In this document: positions 35,728 through 47,811 of the stretch, one piece after another
Position numbering within the stretch: the stretch's first letter is position 1
How the letters are laid out: each line of letters starts with the position of its first letter
Assembly: GCA_021307315.1 (NCBI GenBank)
Contig: JAJSPD010000129.1
Coordinates: forward strand, 1-64,000
Reading direction: 5' to 3'
DNA: 64,000 bases
Origin: Bisporella sp. PMI_857
Taxonomy: Eukaryota; Ascomycota; Leotiomycetes; Helotiales; Helotiaceae
Position numbers and translations under genes: made by a program
The notes under the pieces: model-generated
The model's database searches: none
Told to the model about the DNA's origin: nothing
The model's input: only the letters and a program-made list of their open reading frames with translations

Positions 35728-36886
35728 CTATATTTCTTCTCCCTTCAACTTCTTCTTAACCTCCTCAAAACTGGCTGGCATCAGAGCTCCATCTGGTGGC
35801 GTATGCTTGCTCTTGAAGTCGTCGCACATCTGTTCCATTGTTACCCATTCCACTCCCTCATGCTTGTTGATATGTTCAATGATCCTACATCCGGATTTAT
35901 TAAAAACACAATTTCCATTTGAAAAATGTGGGGCATACCTTTCGTGCATGAGGAGGACATGAGGGCGCCCGGAAACATCAGGATGAATTGTCATCGGGAA
36001 AATAAACTCATCGTACTCCCTATAAAAGTAGTCGAAATGGTCCTATGGAATGAATGACTATAAGTACCCGATATCTATCGGAGACAAGCTCATTACGTAC
36101 CTTCCAAATATCCTCAATGTCGCGAGGGTTCACCCAACCATGACTATTCGCAGAATTCTTTATGAACATCATCGGAGGAAGGTCGTCGATATACTGTGCT
36201 TCATGGTGAGCAGAGTATATTGGCTAAATCTAAAACAGGAACATACCCAACTTCCTGGGATCTCTACTAAACCAGTCTCCTTTCCTTTAACCAGGGGTTT
36301 CATCCACTCTTCCGCCTTCTTGCTGTAGTCAATCTTGGTCCATGCGTCACCGGTCCTGAGCCAGTACATTTGGCAATCATCATGGCTCATTGAGTGGTCA
36401 TACTCAATTCCATAACTCAAAAGAAGCTCTGTTCCCTCCTTGCTTGTTTCCCACCAAGGAGCAACGCTCCCTCGCGGAGGCTTTCCGCAGAACTCGGTGA
36501 CTATCTTAAAGGTTTTATCTAACACGTCCCTTTGTTGTTCAAAAGTCATGTCCGCGGGGTTTTCGTGGGAGTATCCATGAAGACCAATCTCATGTCCGGC
36601 ATCGCGAACCATCGCACACTCTTCTGGGAAAGTCTCCAAGGTGTGGCCAGGAATGAACCACGTAGCTTTAATGCCATATTTGTCGAAAAGTTTCAGCACC
36701 CGACGAGTACCATGAGTACCAGCAAATAGACCTGTTGGTGTCAGTAGTTTCTTTCGTTAGGTTAATATGAAGAAACGTGCCTCTGGAGATATCACTGGTA
36801 GAATTCTCTCCCCCGTATGAACCTAGCCATCCAGCGACCGCGTCGATGTCGACGCCATAACTAACAAGCACGCGTTTCTTCCCCAT
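35728..36886 (-). CDS. hxnM: HxnM-like cyclic imidase (polysaccharide-deacetylase/PuuE fold)
   Basis: Exons complement(35728..35884, 35939..36042, 36101..36193, 36247..36731, 36781..36886) encode 314 aa. The fold is that of NodB/PuuE hydrolases: [18 protein letters not shown] at the N-terminus, then [15 protein letters not shown], then [12 protein letters not shown] with the metal-binding His-x3-His. The TM-free, cytosolic protein matches the branch containing allantoinase PuuE and cyclic imide hydrolases. In the hxn pathway HxnM opens a cyclic imide before HxnN. Intron 1 uses a GC donor (GCACGT); splicing restores [15 protein letters not shown]. The start is the ATG at 36886, since the upstream open frame has only a TTG. 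Confidence 0.85.
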
Positions 36887-37506
36887 TTTGAAGGACGTGC
36901 TACACTTCAAAGAGGGACTGTATCGGTGCTATTGAAGTAATGGTTGAGAAATGGAAAACCTCAAAAAGCTCAAGAATCTATGAAAGTCGATAAAATGGAG
37001 GGGTTCAGACAAGGCTGAAACACGAGAAAGATGAGCTCTCAGCAAAGGGTGGAGAGCTAACGTTTCTGCATAAATAGCGAGAACACCCCAGAAGCTCTTA
37101 TCGGGACGCTTGAAAATCGGGGATCTCCAGTCTTAATCCTTGGCGTTATTTTTCGTATCTAGTTATTGGCTAGATATTTACCCTTTCAACCCCAATATAA
37201 AGCGTACCCGAAGCCCATTCGAGTGTAGATGTATTTTTTGATAAAATTATCATTCACAGAACAAGAACTGTTCCGAAATAAACTAATCCTCGCCGATAAA
37301 ACTCTTATTCCCCAAATCTGTTCATTATCAATTAGGTAATCCCCTTATCATATTGTGTAACCCCATTTACTGCCCCCTCATTGCCCTTGTTGCCACTTCA
37401 TGATCGAAGAGCGCCAAGAGTGGGCACAATTAGTGCCCGCCTGTTTGTAGGTAGCTACAATCTTACTCGATCAAGTCTACTCTTAAAAACGTTATAGCAT
37501 ATCAAC
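36887..37506. promoter_or_regulatory. Divergent hxnM/hxnW promoter rich in GATA sites
   Basis: 620 bp holding seven HGATAR motifs: CGATAA 36988-36993, TTATCG 37098-37103, TGATAA 37239-37244, TTATCA 37247-37252, CGATAA 37294-37299, TTATCA 37325-37330 and 37345-37350. Five lie within 112 bp, and the pair at 37239/37247 is head to head. This is a strong candidate for AreA-mediated nitrogen metabolite control. Confidence 0.65.
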
Positions 37507-38510
37507 ATGAGCACCATAAAACACATGTTGCTTGTAATTGGGCGGCACAAACTGTTTATTTCTTAACTTCCCATTTATCCTTCATGCCACAAATGTCGCA
37601 TGGAAACAAGCTTATGTTAACTCTACATAAAATTCTACAAGAAGATGAGCGGAAGGGCGAGTCCCATTCTTTTAGAGATTCTGCAATCCGTCTAATGCTA
37701 AGCAGTTCAACCTTAAGGGCCGGACGGCATTGGTGACCGGCGGAGCTCGAGGCTGCGGACTTGCTTTTGCAGAAGGACTCGCAGAGGCAGGAGCAGATGT
37801 AGCTATCTTCGACATCATTGCACCTGTGGATGCTTTTTTCGCCATTGAAAAGACATACGGTGTCAAGACCAAGCACTATGTCGTAGATGTCTCGTCAGAA
37901 ACATCCCTAGAAGCGGGGTTTGCAGCCTTCAAAGTTGATTTCGGGGGAAAATTAGATATCTGTGTTCCCTGCGCTGGCATTAACAGAAATATTTCCTTTT
38001 TAGAAACGGGTTTTGAAGATTATCAGAAGCTTCTAGGTGTCAATGTCGTGGGGGTGTATTTCACGGCTCAGCTTGCAGCTAAGCAAATGATTGAGAATGG
38101 AACAAAGAATGGAAGTATCGTGCTTGTTGCTAGCATTGCCAGCTATATAGCAATCAGGAGTCAGCTTAGCAGTGCATATTGTGGTACCAAAGGAGCAGTA
38201 CGAGCAATGTGCCCAGCTATAGCTGCTGAACTGGCACAATATGTGAGTTTTGGCTTCATGCGTTTGTCCCATGTCCCAACATTAACATGCGCAGGGAATT
38301 CGTGTGAATAGTATATCTCCGGGTTATGTGAGAACGGAAATGACTGCGCCTTTCCCACAACTCTTGAAGAGTTGGGAGGGTGAGATTATGAATCGAAGAG
38401 TTGCTGAGCCCGAAGATATTCGTGGAGGATGTGTATTCTTAGCGAGTGATGCATCGCTATACATGACTGGACAAGATTTATGTATGGATGGTGGCGTCAC
38501 TAAATGGTAG
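37507..38510 (+). CDS. hxnW: HxnW-like short-chain dehydrogenase/reductase
   Basis: Secure coding runs 37706..38242 and 38295..38510. The SDR signatures are ALVTGGARGCGLAFAEGLA (cofactor), PCAGINRN in place of NNAG, the catalytic Ser in VASIASYIAI and Tyr-x3-Lys in AYCGTKGAV, then RVNSISPGYVRTEM across the 52-nt intron. The 5' end is unresolved. No ATG opens this frame between a TAG before 37676 and the cofactor motif. A plausible solution is a first exon 37507..37533 (MSTIKHMLL) joined at 37706 or 37676, giving 259 or 269 aa. In A. nidulans HxnW is a ketoreductase-like enzyme of the pathway. It is divergent from hxnM. Confidence 0.8.
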
Positions 38511-38903
38511 ATCTCAGGTTAAATGGAAACTACTGCCTAACATCTATCTACCTTATGACCATCAATATGACATTAGACATGTGCCAAGGCAGGATCAACG
38601 GCGCACAGCCGCCTATTCTCTACGTCTTGGTCAAAGAACGAGAAACGATGCCGTTTCCTGAGGTTTGAGACGCAAGCTTAAATCCTCGCTTGCAAGTTCT
38701 AAGAACAGAATGAGGCTATTGAGTATATTTATTTCTATTCGAGATAAAGTTCCCATGCTCTTATATTTAGCTAGAGTCGGATAAACCCCATCCTTGAGCC
38801 TGGTGGGCCGCGTCTAGCTATAAATTCATTCCGACCGCATCTTGCAGCACTCCCGGACAATAAATTTCTGTTTTCACAATTTTGCACCCAACATAAAATA
38901 GCT
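38511..38903. other. Intergenic between hxnW and hxnN
   Basis: 393 bp, presumably the hxnN promoter. No gene is visible. Confidence 0.45.
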
Positions 38904-40851
38904 ATGAAACAGGAAAGATTAATCAAAGATACAACAGTGCTTCGGGATTCTTGGCGGACTGTTGTCAAGAAGAAACGTTTGGCACGAGAGGCGGCAATAA
39001 ACATGCATTCTTCCATTGCGAAAGGGTCTGTAGAACTGCAGAATGCTATCACAGGCATTTCCAGCATTGAACTTCTATCAAAGAAACTGAAAGTAGGAGA
39101 GCTCACGGCTGCTGAAGTAGCAGAGGCTTACATAGCAAAGTATAGCCGCCCCTGCATTATCTATTCTATTAAGAATGAAAAAGCTTATGTTTTAATAGAA
39201 CTATAACAGCACACGAAAAGGTATGTGATCTGATTTGGATCCTTGAGAAATGACATGTATCATATCAGAAATCTGATTGTATCGCTTAGACGAACTGTCT
39301 CACAGAAATCTTGTTTCAAGACGCCATCCAAAGAGCCATTGAACTCGATGCATTTTATGCAAAATACGGAGAAGTAGTAGGGCCTTTGCATGGCATTCCA
39401 ATTACGTTAAAAGATCAATTTGATGTTAAAGGCTATGATTCAACGCTTGGATACGTTGGAAGGGCCTTTCAGCCTGCAGCAGAAGATGCTGTGCTTGTCC
39501 ACATATTAAAAAATCTTGGTGCGGTAATTCTAGCAAAGACAAATTTGCCGCAAAGTATAATGGTATGAATTTCTTAGTTGCAAATGTTCTTAGGTTAGCT
39601 CGAACCTTATATTGGGCTGACACAATAATTTAGTGGTGTGAAACTTCGAATCCTTTATGGGGACTAACTACAAACCCAAGAGATGCAGATTTTACTCCTG
39701 GTGGCTCAACCGGCGGAGAAGGGGCTGTGCTGGCTATGGGAGGATCCATTGTTGGCTGGGGAACTGATATTGGTGGCTCTATTCGAATCCCAAGTTTGAT
39801 GAATGGACTTTATGGATTGAAACCAACTGTGCGTCTTGTCTAATTTCCTGCCTCACACAAAAGATTAAATTACCCTTAGGAACCTAAATTAACGTATTAT
39901 AGAGCGCAAGATTCCCATACCAAGGAGTTCCAGTTTCCACGGAAGGTCAAGAACATGTTCCTTCAGCAATCGGACCGATGTCTCGCAGCCTTTCATCTGT
40001 TATAAGTATTACACGAGCAGTAATAGATGCCCAGCCTTGGATTCATGATCCTCGGGTTGTGCCGATTCCCTGGAGAGAGAACATATTCCAAGAAGTACAG
40101 AGTCGTCCCTTGATCATTGGAGTCATGTACGACGACGGCGTAGTGAGAGTTCATCCACCAATCGAGCGCGTGCTTCGCGAGACAGTCGAGAGACTGACAG
40201 AGGCTGGGCATGAGATATTTGAGTGGAACTCAACTCTGCACAAGGAGGCCATTGCGATCATGGATGAGTATTATACGGCTGACGGAGGAGAAGACATACG
40301 TCGCGCAGTACAAGATGGCGGAGAGCCATTTATTCCGCATGTGGAGAAACTGATAAATAAAGGACAGTCGATATCTGTTTACGAGTATTGGCAGATATCA
40401 AAGCGGAAGATCGCAATTCAGAAAGCGTATATGGAAAAATGGAATGCAGCCAAAGGCCCAATATCTGGAAAAGTGGCCGATGTTCTCCTCACCCCCACTA
40501 TGCCACATGTTGCTGTTCCCCATGATTCTTGTAGGTAAGTTTCATCCGATATCGCGTAGGGGGCTATGTAGGTAGCTAGACTAATAGAACAATCATAGGT
40601 GGGTCGGATACACGAAAATCTGGAATCTACTCGATTATACCGCCCTCGCAGTTCCCGTTAGCAAGGTATCGTCTAACAAAGATACCTTGGCTTTAGAAAT
40701 GTACCAGCCTCGGAATGATTTGGATGCCTGGAACTGGGATCTTTATAATCCGAGGCGGATGGACGGGCATCCAGTGGGTTTGCAAATTGTCGGACGCAGG
40801 TTTGAGGAAGAAAAGGTCCTTGGTATTGCCAAAGTTCTCAGTGCTCTCTAG
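38904..40851 (+). CDS. hxnN: HxnN-like amidase
   Basis: Exons 38904..39139, 39199..39220, 39290..39562, 39634..39828, 39903..40534, 40599..40851 encode 536 aa. It belongs to the amidase-signature family with the Ser-cisSer-Lys triad: Lys in ITLKDQFDVKG, the serines in TPGGSTGGEGAVLAMGGS and GTDIGGSIRIPSL. A 22-nt micro-exon contributes the end of AYIAKTITAHEKTNCLTEI; without it the conserved helix is broken. The C-terminus has RMDGHPVGLQIVGRRFEE. In the hxn pathway HxnN releases ammonium from the ring-opened amide, the step at which nitrogen is gained. Confidence 0.88.
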
Positions 40852-41759
40852 AAGCAAATTCATACAACTAACTTCCTTTTCCATGATGCTACTGTGGCAT
40901 TCTGCATTTATGTCATCAAACTGTGGAGTTCACAATAGCACCATAAAATTTCAGTTACTAGGCTATCACTGAGAATCGCGAACATATAACTTGAGTACCA
41001 TTTTTGGACATTTAGATCAACTATCTTGGGTTATTCTCCGAGGGTTGACTTGATTGAAAGTATAGGTAAGCATCACATGCCGCTTACAAGTAATTTGGCT
41101 GTGGGGGCTCTTGGCATTGAAGACCCATTTCTTCGAATATGCCCATAACATCGGTCATATTTCATGGCATGGTACTCTCTTAATCGCCTAAAACTTTGGA
41201 GTTGTACATTGGCTCAATATATGGCGTCTGAGTAGCCCTCTGATGATAGGGATGGAGATTTTTGTTTTCTTGTACATGCGGAAAGGCCTGCCACGAGTCC
41301 ACGGATTATCGTTGCCATGGTTGATTTGCAAGAGTGGGCTTATCATCAGATATTCGACATCTTTTCGTCTCATTGCGCGATGACAAGGTCTGGTATCTGT
41401 GGATCTATAAGGTACGGGCATTGCCATTCTATCGGTTTTACACCAATGAATGAGCTGAGAAGTAGATACTCCATCTATTTTGTTCAATCTTAAGTTATTA
41501 ATTCGGCAGTTCATCATGTAAATCCACTATGGCATGCTGCATATTCAGTGGAATAGTAGACTTTCCGAAGGATTTGACTGGTGATCACCCCTTACTTGTG
41601 GATAGGTATAGGAATGCGTGTAACCCACTAGCCTGGGCATTGGTTCGGGAACGGAAGCTACAGGGTCTCTATAGGTATATATGTAAGTGCGCACGCCGAT
41701 GTAGTAAAAGAAAGATCTTCACCATCTCGAACACCTCTGGTAGACTTAGATCTCTCAGG
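40852..41759. other. Intergenic / OPT promoter
   Basis: About 0.9 kb. An open frame extends upstream of the OPT start to an ATG at 41529 but resembles no transporter N-terminus. Nothing else is supported. Confidence 0.45.
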
Positions 41760-44630
41760 ATGTCACAGACATCAGATGCGAAGATCGCCGATGAAGTGCT
41801 TAGATTTAAGGAGCCGGTAGCATCAAACATCCCTATTGATTCAATATATGAAACCGAGCAAAAGCTATTTATTGGCCTTGATTCAGATTCCACAGATCGA
41901 AGCAAGGAAGATTCACATGAACCTCAATATGATTTTACATCTCCAGAATTCGCCAACATTCCTGAACTCGTTCGAGAAACTGTGGGATTCGAGGATGACC
42001 CAAGTCTCCCTGTTATAACCTTTCGAAGCATGTTGCTTTCCGCAATTTTCTGCACTATTGGAAGTATTGTCTCTCAATTATCATAGTCAGTTATTTGATT
42101 CGTCATATTGCGCGAGTACTGACCAGCTTGGGGCAGTTTTCGAACGACCTATGCACCCTTTCCCGTTTTTTTCGTGATTCTTGCCTCGGCACCACTGGGT
42201 CGAATTCTTGCCCGTGTCTTGCCTGCCTATACTGTACCTCTTGGGCGCTTCTCTTTTTCACTCAATCCGGGTCCGTTCTCCATCAAGGAACATGCCATCA
42301 TTGGAATTGCCGCAAACGCTGGAAGTCAAGGTCAATGGGCAAGTGAGTAGGACAACATTACTTAGTAAGAATAGTCTAACATCGTTAGCTTACCTTCCAA
42401 CCAACGCTGCGCTATACTACGGGATTACTATGAATCCCGCTGTTGCTCTATTTTTCGGCTGGGTAAGTCTAGAGGCTAGCTGTTCTTCCCGGAAACTAAT
42501 CAATTTATAGGGAGCGTCCCTTCTTGGCTTTTCTTTTGCTGCCATGGGTGCGTAACTTATAAATTTGCATGTGTAGTTGCTAAGGAATAACGAGTTCGCA
42601 AAATTCTTATCGATGATCCCGAGTTTATATTTCCCCTTTCGTTACAGCAAGTGACTCTTTACCGGAGTATGCAAGGAAAGTCCGAGTTTCATGCAGCAAG
42701 AGAAAGAAAGCAAATGAATGTCAGTCATATCAGCTCCAGAAGTGAAAATGGCACTTATTTAGCTGGGTGTTAGGTGTTTTGGCTGATCTTGCTTTGCACT
42801 TTTGCATGGCAGTTTTTACCTGAATTTATATTCCCATTTGTTGCCTCACTTGCACCTCTTTGCTGGTTTGCGAGTCGGAATCATACCGTCAACTTCTTGG
42901 GAGCTGGTCGTGGAGGCATTGGGCTATTAAACATAACGCTAAACTGGTCCAATATTACATCGACAGTAATTACTTATCCCTACAGTGTGCAAGTCACAAT
43001 ATTCGTTGGTTTCGTCATAACGGTATGTTTGCGCACTCTTGTCATAAAAAAGTAGGATTGACTTTACTAAAGACCTGGATTTTGATCCCTGTTGCATACT
43101 TTGGCAACCTTTGGGGGTCGCCAACTTATAATATCATGTCCAATGGCGTGTTCCAGAAGAATGGATCGACTTATCCTTTCAATTCGTTAAGTAAGCTTAG
43201 ATTTACTTTGAAAATTTCAGCCCTAATATCTTTGTGTAGTTTATACCGATGCCAAAGGTATCCAGCATGTTAACGAGACGAAATATGAGGAAATTGGCCT
43301 TGCTTATTCCGGAGCACAGTACACATGGGAAATCTTTATGGTAAACTCCGCCATTTTAATAGGTCACGGGATGCTGATAATGATTTCTCGTAGTGGTACG
43401 CTTCATACATTTCTGCATTTGTGTGGTGTGGCCTGTTCTTGGGACCAAAAATATTCGCTATCTGGAAAGCAAGGAAGCAACTAGGAGAATACCACACAGA
43501 TCGTTTAAGGTGAGCAGCATGCATGGTGTTCGATTCGTGTCTGACGAAATCTGTTAGCCGCATTATTCAGAAATACCCAGGCATGACAAAATGGGAGTGG
43601 GCGGCTTTGACAGCAATACCTATAGGAATACTATTGGCCATTGTTGCCGCGAGACAGATCTGGATGCCGACATGGACCTATTTCATTGCCCTTGGATTTG
43701 GTGGCGCAGCTATGTTGCCCATGAGTTTTATTTATGCCATGTCTGGATATTCCATTAAAGTTGGATTCTTCAATGAGCTCATCTACGGATGTACGCAGCA
43801 ACGAAGTTCCTAATTCTGAATTGAGCTAACATGCCTACTTAGATATGATTGAAGTGAATGGATCATCTCGACATCCCCTTGGTCAACTCGCCTATAGGGT
43901 CATCTCTGGTAATGTATGGTATGATGCCAGAACAGTGCTAGAAGACCAAAAAGTAGGTTTGAATAAAATGGCCGATCATACTTTGGGCTAATATAAAAAA
44001 TAGATTGGTCATTATTTACATCTACCACCTCGGGACGTGATTGGTGTGCAGATCCTGGCGAACATACTAGCGCTGCCCATCAACTACGGTGTCATGCGTT
44101 GGGTACTTTCAGCAAAATTCGATTATGTAAGTGGTCGAGTTGCCGACCCGCAAGGGCAATGGACTGGTCAAGATTTCAAAAGTTATAACACTGCTGGTAT
44201 TCAATACGCCCTTGTTGGACCTAAAAAACTCTTTGCGTCATCGTTCTTCAGTCCCGTGCTCTATGGGTTTCTAGCCGGTGCTTTAGCCCCTGTCATTATA
44301 TGGCTGCTACACAAAAGGTTCCCAAAAGCCAGATTCGATCTCTGGAACACGACTATATTTTTCGCCAGTGCTGCTACATTTCACGGTAATTTAAGCACTG
44401 GCCCATTCACCGCCATACTGGTAGGGACATTCTTCAACTTCTATCTATATCGATATAGACACAAGTTTTGGAACAAATGGGCGTACATCAGCGGTGCCGC
44501 ATTAGACACTGGATTTAACGCAAACTTGCTGTTTATCTTCATTTTTATTGGTACTACGGGTGCTGTGATGAAGAACTGGTGGGGCAATAATGCGGACAAT
44601 ATTGAGAGGTGCTTTGCTCTTAAAGGATGA
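41760..44630 (+). CDS. OPT-family oligopeptide transporter
   Basis: Twelve exons: 41760..42085, 42137..42342, 42389..42462, 42511..42547, 42595..42719, 42774..43022, 43073..43190, 43240..43340, 43394..43509, 43558..43790, 43843..43952, 44004..44630, encoding 773 aa with all phases consistent. It is a proton-coupled small-peptide permease family of the plasma membrane. Signatures include FTSPEFANIPELVRETVGFEDDPSLP-type N-terminal residues, TYLPTNAALYYGITMNPAVAL, PEFIFPLSLQQVTLYRSMQG, WQFLPEFIFPFVASLAPLCW and SGYSIKVGFFNELIYGYMIE. Eleven introns of 46-54 nt make it the most fragmented gene here. It follows hxnN on the same strand and is not part of the known Aspergillus hxn set. Whether it belongs to the cluster is open. 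An upstream in-frame ATG at 41529 is the alternative start. Confidence 0.87.
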
Positions 44631-45670
44631 TTCTTCTGGGCTTCTGATACTGTAAAGAACGCAAATCCTCAACTCTGGGATAGAAGGAACAATTTGTCAC
44701 AGACTTGAAGCCCGCTGTAGGATATTCGTCTGTACACAATGAACCCACTCGAAGTATCAGGCTACTTAGTCAGCGAAATACTCCGCCTTAAAGGCACTGG
44801 TAACAATTGGTAGCATTTCAAAGGACAAAATTATCTTTGTGATTGGTTAACTTTTGGTTCTTCTGATTTTGTTCCAGCCGCTTGTTCTGTAATACCCAGT
44901 AAATTCCCGTTCGTCAATGATAGTGACTTGATTTGTACTGGAGTGAGTTGGAATAGAAAGCTATACCTGAGCTACACATACTTGCAAATCTAATTGTATT
45001 TAGGGGCTATCACTAGAGACGAATAATTTGCGGTCAAACAAGATAAGGCTGAATATCCCAATCTCGACAAATAGGTCACGTGAATTAAGTTGCTTCTTGG
45101 TACCGAGCTAAGGTGAAAATTCCGACAACATTGATGGCCGGCTTGCGAACAGTTACACCTGTTATGCCGTCTATACTTAAGATATCAAGTCTAGTAGAAA
45201 CAAAACACCGTAGTTCGGAGGCAGATTTACATCTCAAATCACATGATCAAGCATCAATGAGCCTCCTGCCACAGTCGATATCCATGGTGGGCAAGATGCT
45301 AGAACCCAGAGATCTCAATCATACCATCCTATGTGAATGTTGTGACAGCGTTACAGTTTTCCTGTTTGTACCATTGGGTTTCTGAGGTTTGAGAATTGTC
45401 CCCTGCCTCGCTTATTTGTATATTGTAACTGCCGTTGCTGGTGCCTGGAGGATGTCACCTCGGTCTCTACATTTTGCAAGTTCTTCCTTCGACATAGCAA
45501 TTCCTTGCCCAACGCAGCAACAACGGCGCAGCACGGTGAATAAAAGTTAAATCTATTAAAGTTCGGGTCTTCTAGCCCTGTGATACGCGGCCTGCTCCTC
45601 CAAGTTTGTCAAATTTCTACACCAGTACAGGAGAGGACGTCAAGGAACCACACCAGCAACAGCACGCAGG
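44631..45670. other. Intergenic, no gene seen
   Basis: 1.04 kb after the OPT gene. A short open frame at 45113-45385 has no recognisable feature. This is the likely right boundary of the cluster neighbourhood. Confidence 0.45.
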
Positions 45671-46850
45671 ATGGAGGACTTGGAACTTATGATGTCACAA
45701 CGAGTGGAAGCCAGTACCAGATTATCATACTCCCCTTCGCGAGCGGAACACCCCCAAACAGAATCCCCTTTCTTTGCTAGGCTTCCGCTGGAGATCAGAG
45801 TACTTATCTACAAAGACATCATCGCAAGCTGGGGTTGGCATTCAGATGCCGTCCACATTATCGCTCAAAATCAGCTTGAACTCCCGCCTATCGCTCCATG
45901 GGAAATTTCAACCACCACTCCCACACCGAACTCCAAGTTGGTATGCACACCTTGTGCAGCTGTCTTCGGAGATCCCTTCCTGATAAGCGGAACTCACTAT
46001 GGAAGTTGGCCAAAAGGTCACTTGGCCTGCTCTCGTATAGCGAGCTGGAGACAAAACGAATTACACACCTTGGAAGCGCAATACCACATCGAGAAATTTA
46101 GGCCATTGAAAGCTCAAGTTGGCGTCCCCAGGCTTGAGGTATTTTTGACCTGTCAACGAATGTAAGCCCAAATCTTGCTGATACTTCAACCTCAAATTAA
46201 AGGAATAAAGGTACGAGGAAACATCTTATATACTCTATTCTTCGCTCCACTTTAGCGTTATCGGCCTAAGCACGGCAGAAAACTTCTTCAATAGTGTGAA
46301 TCCAGCGAATTTGAACCAGATTCGGTCGCTGCACTTAAGCTGTCAACTTGCCACATTCGACGTCGGCGACATTTCATCCAATATTCAGGCCATAGCCGGG
46401 GTCTGTGAAAATCTGTCTAAGATGGGAAACGTCTCTAGCCTTCACATAGATATCTTCGGCGACGAATGGCAACGATTTCCCGAGCAGAGCCTTCTCTATA
46501 TGTTCAGCCGCGTGAAAGTTGTTCCTGGCGGGACATTCGCAATCAAACTACCGAGTCATCACGACATAGATCGTGAAGATCTCTGTAACGCTAACCAAGA
46601 GCTCCCATTCAGCATTGAGAGAAGAGAAGTTGGCGCGGCCGGCCCACAGGCAAATACATGGACACCTCCACAACCAGGCCCAGTGCAAGTCCAAGGACAA
46701 CAGAGTATGGATGGATCACTCCATAGACGCCCCCAAGATTTTCTCTTTGCCACCTTTTTTCGAACCTGTCTCTACTCAGTGGATAGTTATGTCTATAAAA
46801 TCAGGCACGGATTTAGAAGAAGGCGACCTAGTGCGCATATTGAAGAGTGA
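45671..46850 (+). CDS. DUF7730-like fungal protein, possibly frameshifted
   Basis: Exons 45671..46161 and 46211..46850 give 376 aa as read. FFARLPLEIRVLIYKDII near residue 36 and, across the 49-nt intron, FLTCQRMYEETSYILYSSL form the F-box-like start and CRQxYxEAxxxLY helix common to the abundant fungal DUF7730/2EXR proteins of unknown function. From about 46610 the frame becomes low-complexity (Pro/Gln). The +1 frame then reads sensibly: DNRVWMDHSIDAPKIFSLPP, then FFEPVSTQWIVMSIKSGTD, continuing to a stop at 46990-46992. A frameshift near 46600-46650, or a 58-nt intron at about 46512-46569, would explain this. Function is unknown. Confidence 0.65.
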
Positions 46851-47811
46851 CCATGAGTCTAGGAAAGTTGGAATTTTGCATTTTAAACTTAAACTTGTGA
46901 TCCATAGATTTACTTTATTTGCGGGGACCGCTAATATTGTGATATCGAATGTCAGATATCAATGTATGCAAATTTCACTACCTCTCCCCTGATTTTAACG
47001 ATAATCCCATCACTTATGTAAACCTCAGAAATGTTTGCAGTCTATATGGATGACCATCCTCCCTCAGTTTTGGGCTGCTTACCCAGCCGTAACTTCTCTC
47101 GGGAAATAGACATTGTGGCATCTATAATCAGAACGGGATGTCTACAAATGCTTTCGCTGTAAAGTCAGATGTAGTCCAGGCTTAAGAAGCATGAAAATAT
47201 CTAATAAATGATAGCGAGGATATAAAATACTACAAAAGCGGTCTTTGTGTCGAAATGTTCCTGAGCTGTTGGAGACAAACAAAATATAGCCCGAAAATTG
47301 GAAGGAGCGGAAGATAGAAATAAGAAAGACGAAGCATATTACGACGGAGAAAATCGTAGACAGTAATAATATTGAGAGAATGGGTGGCATGTTAAAAAGG
47401 ATATCCGCGTACCCCTATCAACAAGGCAAGGAGGACAACAAGGCCAACCAGCGAGTTTCTAATTCGGTCACCAAATGATCACAGTATCTGAAGGGAAAGG
47501 ACTCTGTAAAGCACACATGTTCAAATCGAAATCAATGAATAAAACTGTGGCTGACATGACTGGCCTGCAAACCATGACGTGGATGGAGACGAGCCAGACG
47601 CGGCATTCGCTAGTCATCAAGAGGAGAATCCCTAGGACAAGGCTATGACGGCGGATCCTACAAATAATAAGGAACGCTGAGCCCTAGGAATAACTCAACG
47701 CCGGACGGAAGGAAACTAATGAACGAGTTGTCGACGCGACATAGCTATGGCAGCAATGGGTCTAGCAGCGTGACAGTTTGTGAATTTATACATGTAAGAA
47801 CTTTCCCAACA
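46851..47811. other. Intergenic, no gene seen
   Basis: Apart from the possible frameshifted tail of the DUF7730-like gene up to 46992, no gene is supported. Confidence 0.45.

Noticed and set aside
35728..36886. Chitin or peptidoglycan deacetylase, or purine-pathway allantoinase
   Set aside because: No signal peptide, PuuE-like rather than chitin-deacetylase motifs, and its place in the hxn cluster favours the cyclic-imidase HxnM.
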